Origin: Sphingobacteriales bacterium
Lineage (GTDB): Bacteria > Bacteroidota > Bacteroidia > Sphingobacteriales > Sphingobacteriaceae
DNA length: 64,000 nucleotides
Direction: 5' to 3'
Assembly (NCBI GenBank): GCA_028288165.1
Contig: JAQBOG010000021.1
Location: forward strand, 1-64,000
Shown here: piece after piece, positions 46,879-56,911 of the stretch
Position numbering within the stretch: the stretch's first letter is position 1
How the letters are laid out: every line of letters begins with the position of its first letter
Position numbers and translations under genes: made by a program
The notes under the pieces: generated by a model
The model's input: only the letters and a program-made list of their open reading frames with translations
The model's database searches: none
What the model was told of the DNA's origin: nothing

Positions 46879-48226
46879 CTTGTAATAGTTTTTGCAATGG
46901 CTTAACCATCATGTCAATATCACCTGCTCCAACGGTTAATAGTAACTCTGGTTTAGTATTTTTTACATACTCCTTGGCTTGTTCCATATCCAATTTTTGT
47001 TTATTGGAGATTGAAACGTTTTTTAAAATCATTTCAGAATTTACACCTTCAATTGGGAGTTCTCTTGCAGGATATATATCAAGCAAGATCAGATTATCTG
47101 TCATGCTTAATACTTCGGAGAAGCCTTCAGCAAAATCTCTTGTACGTGTGAATAAGTGTGGCTGAAAAATGGTTGTTAAATTCTTATCAGGATACAGTGT
47201 TTTAACCGCGGTAATACATGCTCTTAATTCTTCCGGATGATGTGCATAATCATCAATATAAATGTGATTGGCCGTTTTTACGATATACTCGAAACGCCTT
47301 TTAACACCTTTGAAATTAGCTAAGGCGGATTTGATTTTGCCAGCAGCTATTCCAAGGTGAAGTGCAACTTCTATTGCAGCAATGGCATTTTCGATGTTAT
47401 GTAATCCTGGCAAGGAAAGCTGAACATTTTCTATAGTTGTCTCCCCGTTTTTGAAATTGAAGTAAAATTCACCTTGTTTTACATGGATATCATACGCTTG
47501 AATAGCACAATCTTCGTTTGCTGCATAAGTAAAACCATTATTAAGAGGCAAACCGTTTCTATTAATCAGCTTTCCTCCCGCCTTAATTTGAGAGGCAAAA
47601 AGCATAAATGATTCTGTTAATTGATCTTTGTGACCGTAAATATCCAGATGGTCAGCATCCATGGATGTGATCACTGCAATATCAGGGTGAAGTGTTAAGA
47701 ACGAACGATCATATTCATCTGCTTCAACAACTACGGTATTGTTGGTGCCGAATAAAACATTTGTGTTATAATTAGATGCAATGCCACCTAAAAATGCAGA
47801 ACAATCATACCCGCTATCTTTTAAAACGTGTGCAATGATGCTGGATGTAGTGGTTTTACCATGAGTACCACCAACCGCAATTGTAAACATGCCACGGCTA
47901 ATGATTCCTAAAACTTGCGACCGCTTCTGAAGGGTAAACCCTCCATTTTTGAAATGATTGAAAACCTTGGATGTTGCGGGAATAGCAGGTGTATAAATAA
48001 CAAGCGTTCCTTCTTCGTTATTTCCAAAGCTTGCAGGAATAGTTTCAACTTCATCAACAAAAGAAATTTGAATATCTTCTAAAACAAGATTATCTGTCAA
48101 TACGGTTGGTGTTTTATCGTATCCACAAACGATGCATCCACGTTTTTTGAAATAACGTGCTAGTCCGCTCATGCCGATACCGCCAATCCCGATTAAATAA
48201 ACTTGTTTGATGTTATTTAGTTCCAT
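46862..48226 (-). CDS. murC: UDP-N-acetylmuramate--L-alanine ligase
   Basis: ATP-dependent Mur ligase adding L-Ala to UDP-MurNAc in the cytoplasm. The 454-residue protein has an N-terminal UDP-binding domain (IGIGGIGMSGLARYFKKRG), P-loop GTHGKTTTSS, the central ligase motif VVEADEYDRSFL, and the C-terminal domain with DDYAHHPEE and FQPHLFTRT. It overlaps ftsQ and begins 8 bp after the murG stop, next to a short GC-rich palindromic element. Confidence 0.96.
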   Translation of the reverse strand: MELNNIKQVYLIGIGGIGMSGLARYFKKRGCIVCGYDKTPTVLTDNLVLEDIQISFVDEVETIPASFGNNEEGTLVIYTPAIPATSKVFNHFKNGGFTLQKRSQVLGIISRGMFTIAVGGTHGKTTTSSIIAHVLKDSGYDCSAFLGGIASNYNTNVLFGTNNTVVVEADEYDRSFLTLHPDIAVITSMDADHLDIYGHKDQLTESFMLFASQIKAGGKLINRNGLPLNNGFTYAANEDCAIQAYDIHVKQGEFYFNFKNGETTIENVQLSLPGLHNIENAIAAIEVALHLGIAAGKIKSALANFKGVKRRFEYIVKTANHIYIDDYAHHPEELRACITAVKTLYPDKNLTTIFQPHLFTRTRDFAEGFSEVLSMTDNLILLDIYPARELPIEGVNSEMILKNVSISNKQKLDMEQAKEYVKNTKPELLLTVGAGDIDMMVKPLQKLLQDVEEN

Positions 48227-48228
48227 GC

Positions 48229-48257
48229 CTTCCCCTAAATCCCCTGAAGGGGACTTG
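48229..48257 (+). repeat. Short palindromic element at the murG/murC junction
   Basis: A C-rich block (CTTCCCCTAAA) followed by a small hairpin TCCCCT-ga-AGGGGA (48240-48253). On the minus strand it encodes the last residues of MurG (SPLQGI and stop). It shares its layout (C-block, A-rich spacer, GC hairpin) with elements at 51956, 52039 and 56865. Confidence 0.75.
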
Positions 48258-49347
48258 CTATTTTAATTACTTCGTTTGCTATTACTTCATCAGCATTTGG
48301 TAATGCTAATTTTTTAATGTTTTCACTTAAAGGTTTGCTTTGCGATTCATCTAATACCAACTTTAAAGCAGTTGATACTAAATCAGTTTCTGCATCAATG
48401 TCTTTCACCAAAATAGCAGCGTTACTTTTCACCAAAGCCATCGCATTTTTTGTTTGATGATCCTCTGCTACATTTGGCGAAGGCACTAATATCACCGGTT
48501 TTGCAATTACACATAATTCGGCAATGGTACCTGCACCCGCCCTGGAAATAATTACATCAGAAACTGCATAAGCCAGATCCATATTTGGCAAAAACTCCAT
48601 CACTTTAATATTTTCATGAGCTTTTTCTTGAAGCTTTTCTTTAATATCTTGATAATAGTATTTACCAGTTTGCCATATTAATTGAACATCAGCTTCGATA
48701 AATTTATTTAGGCCGGCAATGATGCTCTTATTTAATGTACCAGCTCCTAAACTTCCACCTGTTACTAATACCGTTTTTTTAGTTGGAGATAGATTTAATT
48801 TCAAAGCAGCTTCTTCTCTTCTTCCAAATACATTCACAGATTCTTTGCGGATTGGATTTCCCGTCAACATGATCTTATCAGCAGGGAAAAACTTTTCCAT
48901 CCCTTCAAATGCTACACAGATTTTCCGGGCGTTTTTGCCTAGCTTTTTATTTGTAATTCCAGCGTATGAGTTTTGCTCTTGTATCAAGTACGGAATACCT
49001 AGTTGTTCGGCAGCGTACAATAATGGACCTGAAGCATATCCACCAACTCCAACAACTGCATTGGGTTTAAAGGTTTTTATGATGGATCGAGATTTCAAAA
49101 CGCTCTTAACGATCTTAAAAGGAAGCAAAATATTCTTCCATATAGATTTGCGTTGAAAGCCTTGTATATCTAACCCAATAATTTTATAACCAGCTGCCGG
49201 AACTTTTTCCATTTCCATTCGACCATTTGCACCAACAAATAAAATCTCAGCATTCGGGTCAATACGTTTAAGTGCGTTGGCAATAGCCACAGCCGGAAAA
49301 ATATGCCCGCCAGTACCACCTCCGCTTATAATTACACGTATTGCCAT
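48235..49347 (-). CDS. murG: UDP-GlcNAc--lipid I N-acetylglucosaminyltransferase
   Basis: GT28 glycosyltransferase that converts lipid I to lipid II at the inner membrane face. The 370-residue protein has the N-terminal GGTGGHIFPAVAIA loop, IQEQNSYAGITNK, a second glycine-rich loop VTGGSLGAGTLN and the UDP-GlcNAc motif ISRAGAGTIAELCVI. Length is normal. The last few residues come from a short repeat element. It lies between ftsW and murC in the dcw operon. Confidence 0.96.
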   Translation of the reverse strand: MAIRVIISGGGTGGHIFPAVAIANALKRIDPNAEILFVGANGRMEMEKVPAAGYKIIGLDIQGFQRKSIWKNILLPFKIVKSVLKSRSIIKTFKPNAVVGVGGYASGPLLYAAEQLGIPYLIQEQNSYAGITNKKLGKNARKICVAFEGMEKFFPADKIMLTGNPIRKESVNVFGRREEAALKLNLSPTKKTVLVTGGSLGAGTLNKSIIAGLNKFIEADVQLIWQTGKYYYQDIKEKLQEKAHENIKVMEFLPNMDLAYAVSDVIISRAGAGTIAELCVIAKPVILVPSPNVAEDHQTKNAMALVKSNAAILVKDIDAETDLVSTALKLVLDESQSKPLSENIKKLALPNADEVIANEVIKIASPLQGI

Positions 49348-49392
49348 TTTTGTTTTTAAGACCCTAACGGGAATCTATTTATTTGTCAATTA

Positions 49393-50565
49393 TCACATTG
49401 CAGGGATCTCACCTACAAAAACTTTTTCTTTTCCTTTAACTGACTCTGCTTTCTTTTCATCATTATCACGACTTACACTTAGGATAATACCGAATGCAAT
49501 ACTTGTGAAGAGAATGGAAGTTCCACCCATACTTACCAATGGCAATGGCACTCCAGTAACCGGACCTAACCCCACAGCTACAGCCATATTTGCAAATGCC
49601 TGGATGGTTAAACTAAAACTTAATCCAGCTGCCAGCAATGCACCAAATGCTTTGGGACTTTGGGTTACAATCAATATACATCGATACAAGAAAAGCAGGT
49701 ACAAAAACACCAGGACCAGTCCTCCAATTAAGCCATATTCTTCAATTATTAGTGCGAATACAAAATCCGAATAAGGATGTGGCAAGAAATTTCTCTGTGT
49801 GCTATTGCCAGGGCCTTTACCAAAAATCCCTCCTGTAGCAATTGCTATTTTTGCCTGATTTGCCTGGAAAGATTTATCAGGATCCACCTGTTCAGGATGC
49901 ATATATGTATTAATCCGGGAAACATAAGTTTTTCTACGCGGCCCTAAAAAAATAACTCCTGTTAAGAGAATGGCGCCTGCTAAGCAAACCAACGAAATCT
50001 GTTTGATACTTATCCGACCAATAATCAACAATAAAATACTCACACCAAAAAGCATAAGCGCAGTAGATAAATTAGCCAAAGCAATTAGGATGAATACTGC
50101 ACTAACAGCTCCCATTATCGGCAGGAATGATCTTTTCACATCCTTGATATTTTCCTGCTTCTTACTCAGCGTACGTGCTAAAAAGGTAATTAAGGCCAAT
50201 TTTGCCAAATCGGAAGTTTGGAAAGTTTGGTTAATTACTGGTATCGTTACCCACCTGCTTGCATCGTTTACGTTGGCACCAAACATTAAAGTGTAAAGCA
50301 ATAGCGGAATAGTAATCACCATTAATACTTTGGAAATACCAGCGTAATAGCGATAGTCTAATAAATGCGAAAAGTACATTAATGCTAAGCCACCAACAAT
50401 CATCACTAAATGCTTAATTAAGAACTGCTCGCTGCCTACGCCTTTTTTGTAAGCCAATGTACCTGTTGCACTATAAACAGCAAGCAATGACCATATCGAT
50501 AGAAATATGACTATTAACCATATCCAGCGATCGCCTTTTGTTTTACTGATTATTCTTTCTAGCAC
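49393..50565 (-). CDS. ftsW: Septal peptidoglycan polymerase FtsW
   Basis: A 390-residue SEDS-family glycosyltransferase with about 10 membrane helices, polymerising lipid II at the septum with FtsI. Family motifs include SRWVTIPVINQTFQTSDLAK, GPGNSTQRNFLPHPYSDFVF and GLGPVTGVPLPLVSMGGTS, each shown in part. The start codon is GTG at 50565; no closer in-frame ATG gives the expected N-terminus. The 54-bp gap after murD contains a direct repeat. Confidence 0.95.
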   Translation of the reverse strand: MLERIISKTKGDRWIWLIVIFLSIWSLLAVYSATGTLAYKKGVGSEQFLIKHLVMIVGGLALMYFSHLLDYRYYAGISKVLMVITIPLLLYTLMFGANVNDASRWVTIPVINQTFQTSDLAKLALITFLARTLSKKQENIKDVKRSFLPIMGAVSAVFILIALANLSTALMLFGVSILLLIIGRISIKQISLVCLAGAILLTGVIFLGPRRKTYVSRINTYMHPEQVDPDKSFQANQAKIAIATGGIFGKGPGNSTQRNFLPHPYSDFVFALIIEEYGLIGGLVLVFLYLLFLYRCILIVTQSPKAFGALLAAGLSFSLTIQAFANMAVAVGLGPVTGVPLPLVSMGGTSILFTSIAFGIILSVSRDNDEKKAESVKGKEKVFVGEIPAM

Positions 50566-50584
50566 CGATTATATTATTTTAAAG

Positions 50585-50613
50585 TGATTACACAGACTAT
50601 ATGATTACACAGA
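50585..50613 (+). repeat. Direct repeat TGATTACACAGA between murD and ftsW
   Basis: Two exact copies of TGATTACACAGA (50585-50596 and 50602-50613) with a 17-bp period, filling the gap between the murD stop and the ftsW start. Confidence 0.85.
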
Positions 50614-50619
50614 TTTCAT

Positions 50620-52026
50620 TTAAAGCTCTTTTACAGCCAATTTGAATTGATTACCTCTGTCTTCGTAATTGTTGAACAAGTCAAAGCTTGCACAAGCAGG
50701 AGACAGTAAAACAGTATCGCCTTTTTTTGCCATATGATAGGCCAGCTGAACCGCTTCATTAGCTGAAGTTGTGTTTACAATTACTTCAACATCGTCTTCA
50801 AAAGCTTCATGAATCCGTTTATTATCTTTTCCTAAACAAACGATGCTTCTAACTTTGTTTTTAACCAAATCTTTGAGCATCGAATAATCATTGCCTTTGT
50901 CAACCCCGCCCAATATCAGCACCACCTCATTAGGCATACTTTCTAAAGCATACCAAGTGGAATTCACGTTCGTAGCCTTGGAATCATTAATAAAATCGAT
51001 TCCAGAAATCTTTGCTACATGCTCCAATCTATGTTCAATATTCGTGAAGCTCCCCATGCTTTCACGAATTGTTTTGTTGCGTAGTTCAAGCACCTTAGCT
51101 ACTATACCCGAAGCCATTGAGTTGTAAATATTGTGCTTGCCTTGTAAGGCTAATTCGTTAAGTGACATGGCAAATGGTTCTATATTGGTATTTAAAATAT
51201 TTATAATAATGTTATCGTCCTGCAAGAAAGCTCCGTTTTCAACAGGTGTTAGAATGCTAAAAGGATATGAAATGGCGGATGGTTTATATCTTTGTAATGC
51301 GTTAACAGTTTCCGGATCATCTTTACAGTATATGAATACGTCATGCTCCGTTTGATTTTGGATTATCCTGAATTTTGAGTCCACATAATTCTCCATTTTA
51401 TATTCATACCTGTCCAAATGATCAGGAGTAATGTTCAATAAAACTGCTATATCTGCTTTGAACTTATACATGTTATCTAGCATGAAACTGCTGATCTCCA
51501 AAATGTAAATATCAAACGTCTCTGTAGCTACTTGTTTGGCAAAGCTTCTACCAATATTGCCAGCTAAACCAACCTTTAAACCACCATTAGTTAATATATG
51601 ATATGTTAATAAAGTGGTAGTAGTTTTACCATTTGAACCTGTAATACAAATCAGTTTTGCATCTGTGTACCGGGAAGCAAACTCAATTTCGGATATGATA
51701 GAAATCTGTTTCTCAATAAGCTTCTTTATAATAGGTGCCTTATCAGGAATGCCAGGACTTTTTACAACTTCAATGGCACTTAAAATCCTTTCTTCCGTAT
51801 GCTGATTTTCTTCAAATTCAATATTTAAATCTTGTAGCTCTGTTTTATATTTTTCCTGTATAGTGCCAAAATCTGATACAAAAACCTCATATCCCTTTTG
51901 CTTTGCCAGATAAGCGGCGCCAACACCACTTTCTCCGGCACCAAGAATTACAAGCAGCCCCACCCCAGCCCTCCCCGGAAGGGAGGGAGCAATATTATGA
52001 TCGATATTTTTTTGTTCTTCTAACAT
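50620..52026 (-). CDS. murD: UDP-N-acetylmuramoyl-L-alanine--D-glutamate ligase
   Basis: Mur ligase adding D-Glu to UDP-MurNAc-L-Ala. The 468-residue protein has VILGAGESGVGAA at the domain-1 start, P-loop GSNGKTTTTLL, and HRLEHVAKISGIDFINDSKA in the C-terminal half. Before VILGAGESG sits an unusual 25-residue leader (MLEEQKNIDHNIAPSLPGRA, then GVGLL), part of which is encoded by a palindromic repeat element. I take ATG at 52026; a GTG at 52044 is also in frame, and a GTG within the element could restore a normal-length N-terminus. Confidence 0.94.
   Translation of the reverse strand: MLEEQKNIDHNIAPSLPGRAGVGLLVILGAGESGVGAAYLAKQKGYEVFVSDFGTIQEKYKTELQDLNIEFEENQHTEERILSAIEVVKSPGIPDKAPIIKKLIEKQISIISEIEFASRYTDAKLICITGSNGKTTTTLLTYHILTNGGLKVGLAGNIGRSFAKQVATETFDIYILEISSFMLDNMYKFKADIAVLLNITPDHLDRYEYKMENYVDSKFRIIQNQTEHDVFIYCKDDPETVNALQRYKPSAISYPFSILTPVENGAFLQDDNIIINILNTNIEPFAMSLNELALQGKHNIYNSMASGIVAKVLELRNKTIRESMGSFTNIEHRLEHVAKISGIDFINDSKATNVNSTWYALESMPNEVVLILGGVDKGNDYSMLKDLVKNKVRSIVCLGKDNKRIHEAFEDDVEVIVNTTSANEAVQLAYHMAKKGDTVLLSPACASFDLFNNYEDRGNQFKLAVKEL
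51956..51989 (+). repeat. Palindromic element inside the murD 5' coding region
   Basis: A C-rich block then CCCTCCC / GGGAGGG (51969-51975 / 51981-51987) with a 5-nt loop. Read on the minus strand it is translated as APSLPGRAGVGL at the start of MurD. It has the same layout as the elements at 48229, 52039 and 56865. Confidence 0.8.
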
Positions 52027-52038
52027 ATTACGTTTAAT

Positions 52039-52061
52039 CCTCACCTTTAGGGGTCGGGGGC
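52039..52061 (-). repeat. Palindromic element at the mraY/murD junction
   Basis: On the minus strand CCCCCGACCCCTAAAGGTGAGG follows the mraY stop directly (quoted here as two blocks: CCCCCG and ACCCCTAAAGGTGAGG). It has the same C-block/spacer/mini-hairpin layout as the other three but the opposite orientation, and a degenerate right arm. Confidence 0.6.
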
Positions 52062-53302
52062 TATCTTAATTTCAAGGTTACTACCGTGATAATGGCTAAT
52101 AGAATCCCAATAATGTAAAAGCGTGTAACAATTTTTGATTCGTGATAACCTTTCTTTTGATAATGGTGATGCAATGGCGCCATTAAGAAGATCCGTTTGC
52201 CTTCACCGAATTTTTTGCGGGTATATTTAAAGTAGGATACCTGCAGGATCACAGAAATATTTTCGGCAATAAAAATCCCACATAACAACGGAATCAACAA
52301 TTCTTTACGAATCATGATTGCAAAAGCCGCGATGATCCCACCTATTGCCAAACTTCCTGTATCCCCCATAAAAACCTGAGCCGGGAATGAATTATACCAT
52401 AAAAATCCAACGCAAGCACCAATGAAAGCACCTGCAAAAATTACTAACTCTCCGGAATGAGGGATGTACATAATATTCAGGTAGTCGGCAAATATGGCAT
52501 TACCTGAAACGTATGCCAGTATAGCCAATGTAATACCGATGATAGCAGAAGTTCCAGTGGCCAAGCCGTCGATACCATCCGTCATATTCGCACCATTAGA
52601 AATGGCTGTAATAATCACAATCACAAAAAGTAAGAAAACAATAAGTGCATATTTCTCATATCCCGCACCTAGAATCTTTAGAACTTTCGCATAATCAAAT
52701 TCGTTATTCTTATAAAAAGGTACATTCGTTAAAGTTGATTTAACATCTTGAGTATAGTAATATTCGTTACCTCTTTTGTGTAATTCTATTTTCTTACCGT
52801 TATCTATGGTCTTTGAAACTTGTTCTCTAACCACAATGTCTGGATGAAAATACATTGTCCATCCGATTATTAAAGCCAAAACTACTTGGCCTAGTATTTT
52901 AAATCGTCCGGCTAAACCTTCTTTATCCTTTTTAAATACTTTTATATAATCATCAATAAAGCCAATAACGCCCATCCAAACAGTGGTAACTATCATTAGT
53001 ATGATGTAAATATTATCAAGTTTTGCAAACAGAATTGTAGGTACAAGAATTCCTAAAAGAATGATTAACCCACCCATTGTTGGTGTACCTTGTTTTTGCA
53101 TTTGGCCTTCTAAGCCCAAGTTTCTAACAGGTTCTCCAACTTGCTTTGCTCTTAATATTTTAATAAGCCTGCTTCCGTAAATGGTGGTTAATATAAGCGA
53201 TAAAATAACCGCCATTGCTGTTCGGAAAGAGATATATTGAAATACACCTGCACCCGGAATGTCATAATACTGATCTAAGTAATTGAATAAATAATACAAC
53301 AT
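52061..53302 (-). CDS. mraY: Phospho-N-acetylmuramoyl-pentapeptide transferase
   Basis: Polytopic enzyme transferring phospho-MurNAc-pentapeptide to undecaprenyl phosphate, giving lipid I. The 413-residue protein has about 10 helices, the [20 protein letters not shown] motif with the catalytic Asp pair, [15 protein letters not shown], and [20 protein letters not shown] 60-residue periplasmic insertion (about 155-215, with [19 protein letters not shown]) is typical of Bacteroidota. The start overlaps the murE stop in TAATG. Confidence 0.96.
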   Translation of the reverse strand: MLYYLFNYLDQYYDIPGAGVFQYISFRTAMAVILSLILTTIYGSRLIKILRAKQVGEPVRNLGLEGQMQKQGTPTMGGLIILLGILVPTILFAKLDNIYIILMIVTTVWMGVIGFIDDYIKVFKKDKEGLAGRFKILGQVVLALIIGWTMYFHPDIVVREQVSKTIDNGKKIELHKRGNEYYYTQDVKSTLTNVPFYKNNEFDYAKVLKILGAGYEKYALIVFLLFVIVIITAISNGANMTDGIDGLATGTSAIIGITLAILAYVSGNAIFADYLNIMYIPHSGELVIFAGAFIGACVGFLWYNSFPAQVFMGDTGSLAIGGIIAAFAIMIRKELLIPLLCGIFIAENISVILQVSYFKYTRKKFGEGKRIFLMAPLHHHYQKKGYHESKIVTRFYIIGILLAIITVVTLKLR

Positions 53303-54762
53303 TAGCTAAGCAGGTTTAATATTTCAGTTAGAATTTGTTTATCATCAAATGGAATCTTCACCCCGTTTATTTCCTGGTATTTTTCATGGCCCTTTCCTGC
53401 AAGCACAATGATGTCCCCCGGCTTCGCTAAATGGCAGGCAGTTCTTATAGCCTCTTTTCTATCGGATATTGAAATCGTTTTTTTCTTATTGGTTGGAGAA
53501 ACTCCAGCTTCCATTTCATGAATGATATCTACCGCCGCTTCACTTCTTGGATTGTCTGATGTAAGTATTACTTTGTCACTCCAATCACAAGCTACCTGAG
53601 CCATTACAGGGCGTTTCGCCTTATCCCGATCGCCACCGCAACCTATAATTGTAACTACTTGTTCGGTGCCTTTACGGATATCTTGAACAGTGCTTAATAC
53701 ATTTTGAACTGCATCGGGAGTATGTGCATAATCAACTATCCCGATGATCCCGGCAGGAGATATAAAATGATCGAAACGACCCTCTGCTCCTCCTAATGAA
53801 CTTAATATGGTTAAAACCTTTTCTCGGTCCTGTTCTAACAATAAGGCAACAGCATAAACTGCTAGAAGATTATAAGCATTGAAGCTTCCAACCATTTTAA
53901 ACCATACCTCTTCATTTTCGATATTTAGCAATAAACCACTGAAATGATTTTCTATGATCTTTGCTTTAAAATCAGCATTGTTTTTTATTCCGTATGTTTT
54001 CTGATGCGCTTTCGTATTTTGAAGCATCACCTTGCCATTCTTGTCATCAATATTGGTAAGTGCAAATGCATTTCTATCCAGCCCATCAAAAAATGCCTTC
54101 TTAGCTTTCAAGTACGCATCAAACGTTAAGTGAAAATCAAGATGATCGTGGGTAAGATTCGAAAATACGCCTCCAGAAAACTGTAAACCTTCGATTCTAT
54201 ATTGTGCTACGGCATGTGAGCTAATTTCCATAAAACAAAAATCGCAACCGCTGTCAACCATTTCGTTTAACAGACTATTGATTGCTATTGGATCTGGTGT
54301 TGTATGCGTTGCCGGAATTATTTGTTCGTTAATATGATTCTGAACAGTCGAGAGCAAACCTGCCTTATATCCCAATTCTCTGAATAATTGAAATAATAGT
54401 GTTGCTATCGTTGTTTTACCATTTGTACCGGTAATACCAACTAACTTTAATTTTTCTGAAGGACGATCGAAAAAATTAGCAGCGATAATTCCCAGGGATT
54501 TAGCTGAATTTTCAACTTCAACATAGGTTACTCCTGCTACAATTTCAGAAGGCACTTCTTCACATATAACAGATGTTACGCCGTTATTAATACATTGAGC
54601 TATAAACCTATGCCCATCTACAGCAGTTCCCTTAACCGCAATGAAAACTGAACCCGGTTTTGCCTTGCGGGAATCAAAACAAATATCTTCTACACTAACG
54701 TCTGTAGAGCCAAATACCTTTTTAATAGAAACTGAATATAATATGTCTTTCAGGCTCTTCAT
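53302..54762 (-). CDS. murE: UDP-MurNAc-tripeptide synthetase, meso-DAP adding
   Basis: Mur ligase adding the third stem-peptide residue. The 486-residue protein has P-loop [28 protein letters not shown], and the DNPRSE motif that marks meso-diaminopimelate specificity, in agreement with dapA elsewhere in the window. The start overlaps the ftsI stop (TAATG), as does the downstream mraY start with its own stop, so translation through ftsI-murE-mraY is probably coupled. Confidence 0.96.
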   Translation of the reverse strand: MKSLKDILYSVSIKKVFGSTDVSVEDICFDSRKAKPGSVFIAVKGTAVDGHRFIAQCINNGVTSVICEEVPSEIVAGVTYVEVENSAKSLGIIAANFFDRPSEKLKLVGITGTNGKTTIATLLFQLFRELGYKAGLLSTVQNHINEQIIPATHTTPDPIAINSLLNEMVDSGCDFCFMEISSHAVAQYRIEGLQFSGGVFSNLTHDHLDFHLTFDAYLKAKKAFFDGLDRNAFALTNIDDKNGKVMLQNTKAHQKTYGIKNNADFKAKIIENHFSGLLLNIENEEVWFKMVGSFNAYNLLAVYAVALLLEQDREKVLTILSSLGGAEGRFDHFISPAGIIGIVDYAHTPDAVQNVLSTVQDIRKGTEQVVTIIGCGGDRDKAKRPVMAQVACDWSDKVILTSDNPRSEAAVDIIHEMEAGVSPTNKKKTISISDRKEAIRTACHLAKPGDIIVLAGKGHEKYQEINGVKIPFDDKQILTEILNLLS

Positions 54763-56861
54763 TACTCTAATTCTAAAACAATTTGATAACCCTTTGAAAC
54801 CCTTAAGCCCGCAGCTAAAGATTGTCTTACAACCTTTCCGCTCCCTTTAACAAGAGGGCGTAATCCGGAATTTCCTAAAAGATATAAAGCATCTTTTAAA
54901 CCCATTCCATTAACATCAGGCACCCGCCCTTCGGTATATTTAATTTCATGTTCACTCGTCCCGTTCGAATCTGCAGCACTCACATACTCTCCCCTCGCCA
55001 TTACGTCAGATTTCATTCCAAAAGAACGATATACACTTTGAGTGGCTTTTGATTGCCCAGACTTTACGGCAGGTCTTTTAACTGCGCCAACAAACGTTTG
55101 ATTTTTTAAAGGATCATACATTTGAGCGTCACTCGCGTACACCTTATCGGCAACATCTCTAAAAACAGGGCCTGAAACAAGTGCACCGTAATAAGCTCCT
55201 TGAGGATTATTTATTACAACAATCATAGAATACTTCGGCTTTTCTGCAGGGAAATATCCGCAGAACGAGGCCTGATAAGATTTCTTTCCCTGGTAACCTA
55301 ACTTTCCATTCGCTACTTGCGCTGTTCCCGTTTTACCCGCAACTTTATAAATGGCATTTTTTATTACGTCCTTGCCACCACCCTCTTCGACAACGCCCTC
55401 CATCATTCCCTTCAACTTGCCTAAAGTTTCATCAGAACATACTTTTTCATTTATGACCCTTGGCTTAAAAGTTTCAACCGTATTGCCTAATCTTCTAATT
55501 TCACGGACAAATATGGGTGCAATCATTTTTCCATTGTTCGCCACAGAATTATAGAGAGTAAGCATTTGAAGAGGTGTAATTTTAGACTCATAACCATATG
55601 CCATTTGTGGCAAGGTTAATCCACTCCAACTCTTACTTTTTGGATTCTTAATTAATGGCGATCCTTCTCCGGGAATTTGCAGACCCAACTTTTCATTTAA
55701 ATGCAAATCATAAAGTTTGTCAGTGAATTGCTTCGGATTGTCTTTGTAATTTTGGTAAACGAGTTTCGCTACAGCCACGTTAGATGAAACTTCGAATGCC
55801 CTTTTCACAGAAATTACCTGATTTCCCAAGTGAGAGTCTTTAATAATTTTTTTATAAACTTTATAGGTTCCACCTTGGCAATCCACTTTAGTGCTTGTGT
55901 CAACTTTATGGTCGTCGAGCAAAGCCATATAAGATGCAAGCTTGAAGGTAGACCCCGGTTCCGCACTTTGCGCTATCGCATAATTGAATTTTTCCTTGTA
56001 TTCGCCTTCAGCAACTTTGGTAAAATTCGCTATCGCTCTAATTTCGCCAGTTGCCACTTCCATCAATATAACGCAGCCAAAATCAGCCTTGCTTAAAATT
56101 AATTGTCGTTGAAGTGCTCTTTGAGCCACATCTTGAATATTTATATCGATTGTAGAGATAATATCTGCCCCGTCTTTGGGAGCAATTTCGATGTCTTGAT
56201 TCACAGGCATCCAAACCCCACCGGCAATTCGTTGCATTAGTCTCTTTCCGCTTTCTCCATCTATATAAGAACTATAAGCGCCTTCCAATCCAACTGGTTG
56301 CACGTTCTGATTTTTGTAACCGATAGTTCTGGCAGCTAGTGTCTTAAACGGAAATATTCGTTTATTCTGTTGCTCAGCTATTAAACCACCTTTATATCTT
56401 CCTAAATTAAAAATTGGAAATTTCCGAATAGCTTTCAGCTCCTGATGCGTTACCTTACGGCGAATCAACAGATATCTTGCGCTATCTCGTCTGGCTACTC
56501 GCAACATCCTCGTATATTGCTTTTCGGATTTATCACCGAAGAACCTCGACATTTTATTGCCAAGTGAATCAACTTTTGAATTAAAAGCATCATCTTCTTC
56601 AATGCCAGCGGCATATAAATCCATGTGCAACTCATACTCTGGAACCGATGTGGCTAACAATCTGCCATCTACAGAGTATATATTTCCACGAGCTGCTTCT
56701 ACGTTTGCAAATTTAGTCGACAAGCTATCAGCCATCGATTTCCATTTGTCGCCCTGAACAAATTGAACATGAAATAATTTAAAAAGCACCGCAAACGCAA
56801 GAAATACAATAAGCCCGAAAGCTATGTACACACGCAATAATATGTCGGTTCTAATATTCAT
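54762..56861 (-). CDS. ftsI: Septal transpeptidase (FtsI/PBP3) with PASTA domain
   Basis: Class B penicillin-binding protein cross-linking septal peptidoglycan. The 699-residue protein has an N-terminal membrane helix (about 9-30), a pedestal domain, and a transpeptidase domain with S304-T-F-K307, the SSN motif near 359-361 and VAGKTGTAQ. A C-terminal PASTA domain (about 645-699, GRVPDVNGMGLKDALYLLGN) is usual in Bacteroidota. It starts 50 bp after ftsL, and that gap holds a GC-rich palindromic element. Confidence 0.96.
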   Translation of the reverse strand: MNIRTDILLRVYIAFGLIVFLAFAVLFKLFHVQFVQGDKWKSMADSLSTKFANVEAARGNIYSVDGRLLATSVPEYELHMDLYAAGIEEDDAFNSKVDSLGNKMSRFFGDKSEKQYTRMLRVARRDSARYLLIRRKVTHQELKAIRKFPIFNLGRYKGGLIAEQQNKRIFPFKTLAARTIGYKNQNVQPVGLEGAYSSYIDGESGKRLMQRIAGGVWMPVNQDIEIAPKDGADIISTIDINIQDVAQRALQRQLILSKADFGCVILMEVATGEIRAIANFTKVAEGEYKEKFNYAIAQSAEPGSTFKLASYMALLDDHKVDTSTKVDCQGGTYKVYKKIIKDSHLGNQVISVKRAFEVSSNVAVAKLVYQNYKDNPKQFTDKLYDLHLNEKLGLQIPGEGSPLIKNPKSKSWSGLTLPQMAYGYESKITPLQMLTLYNSVANNGKMIAPIFVREIRRLGNTVETFKPRVINEKVCSDETLGKLKGMMEGVVEEGGGKDVIKNAIYKVAGKTGTAQVANGKLGYQGKKSYQASFCGYFPAEKPKYSMIVVINNPQGAYYGALVSGPVFRDVADKVYASDAQMYDPLKNQTFVGAVKRPAVKSGQSKATQSVYRSFGMKSDVMARGEYVSAADSNGTSEHEIKYTEGRVPDVNGMGLKDALYLLGNSGLRPLVKGSGKVVRQSLAAGLRVSKGYQIVLELE

Positions 56862-56864
56862 GGT

Positions 56865-56902
56865 GCCTCACCCCCAACCCCCTCTCCGGGAGAGAGGGGG
56901 CT
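56865..56902 (+). repeat. Palindromic element at the ftsL/ftsI junction
   Basis: A C-rich block (CACCCCCAA) then CCCCCTCTC / GAGAGGGGG (56878-56886 / 56892-56900) with a 5-nt loop. It fills the gap between the ftsL stop and ftsI start and is the strongest of the four elements of this layout. Confidence 0.85.
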
Positions 56903-56911
56903 TTTAAGGTT

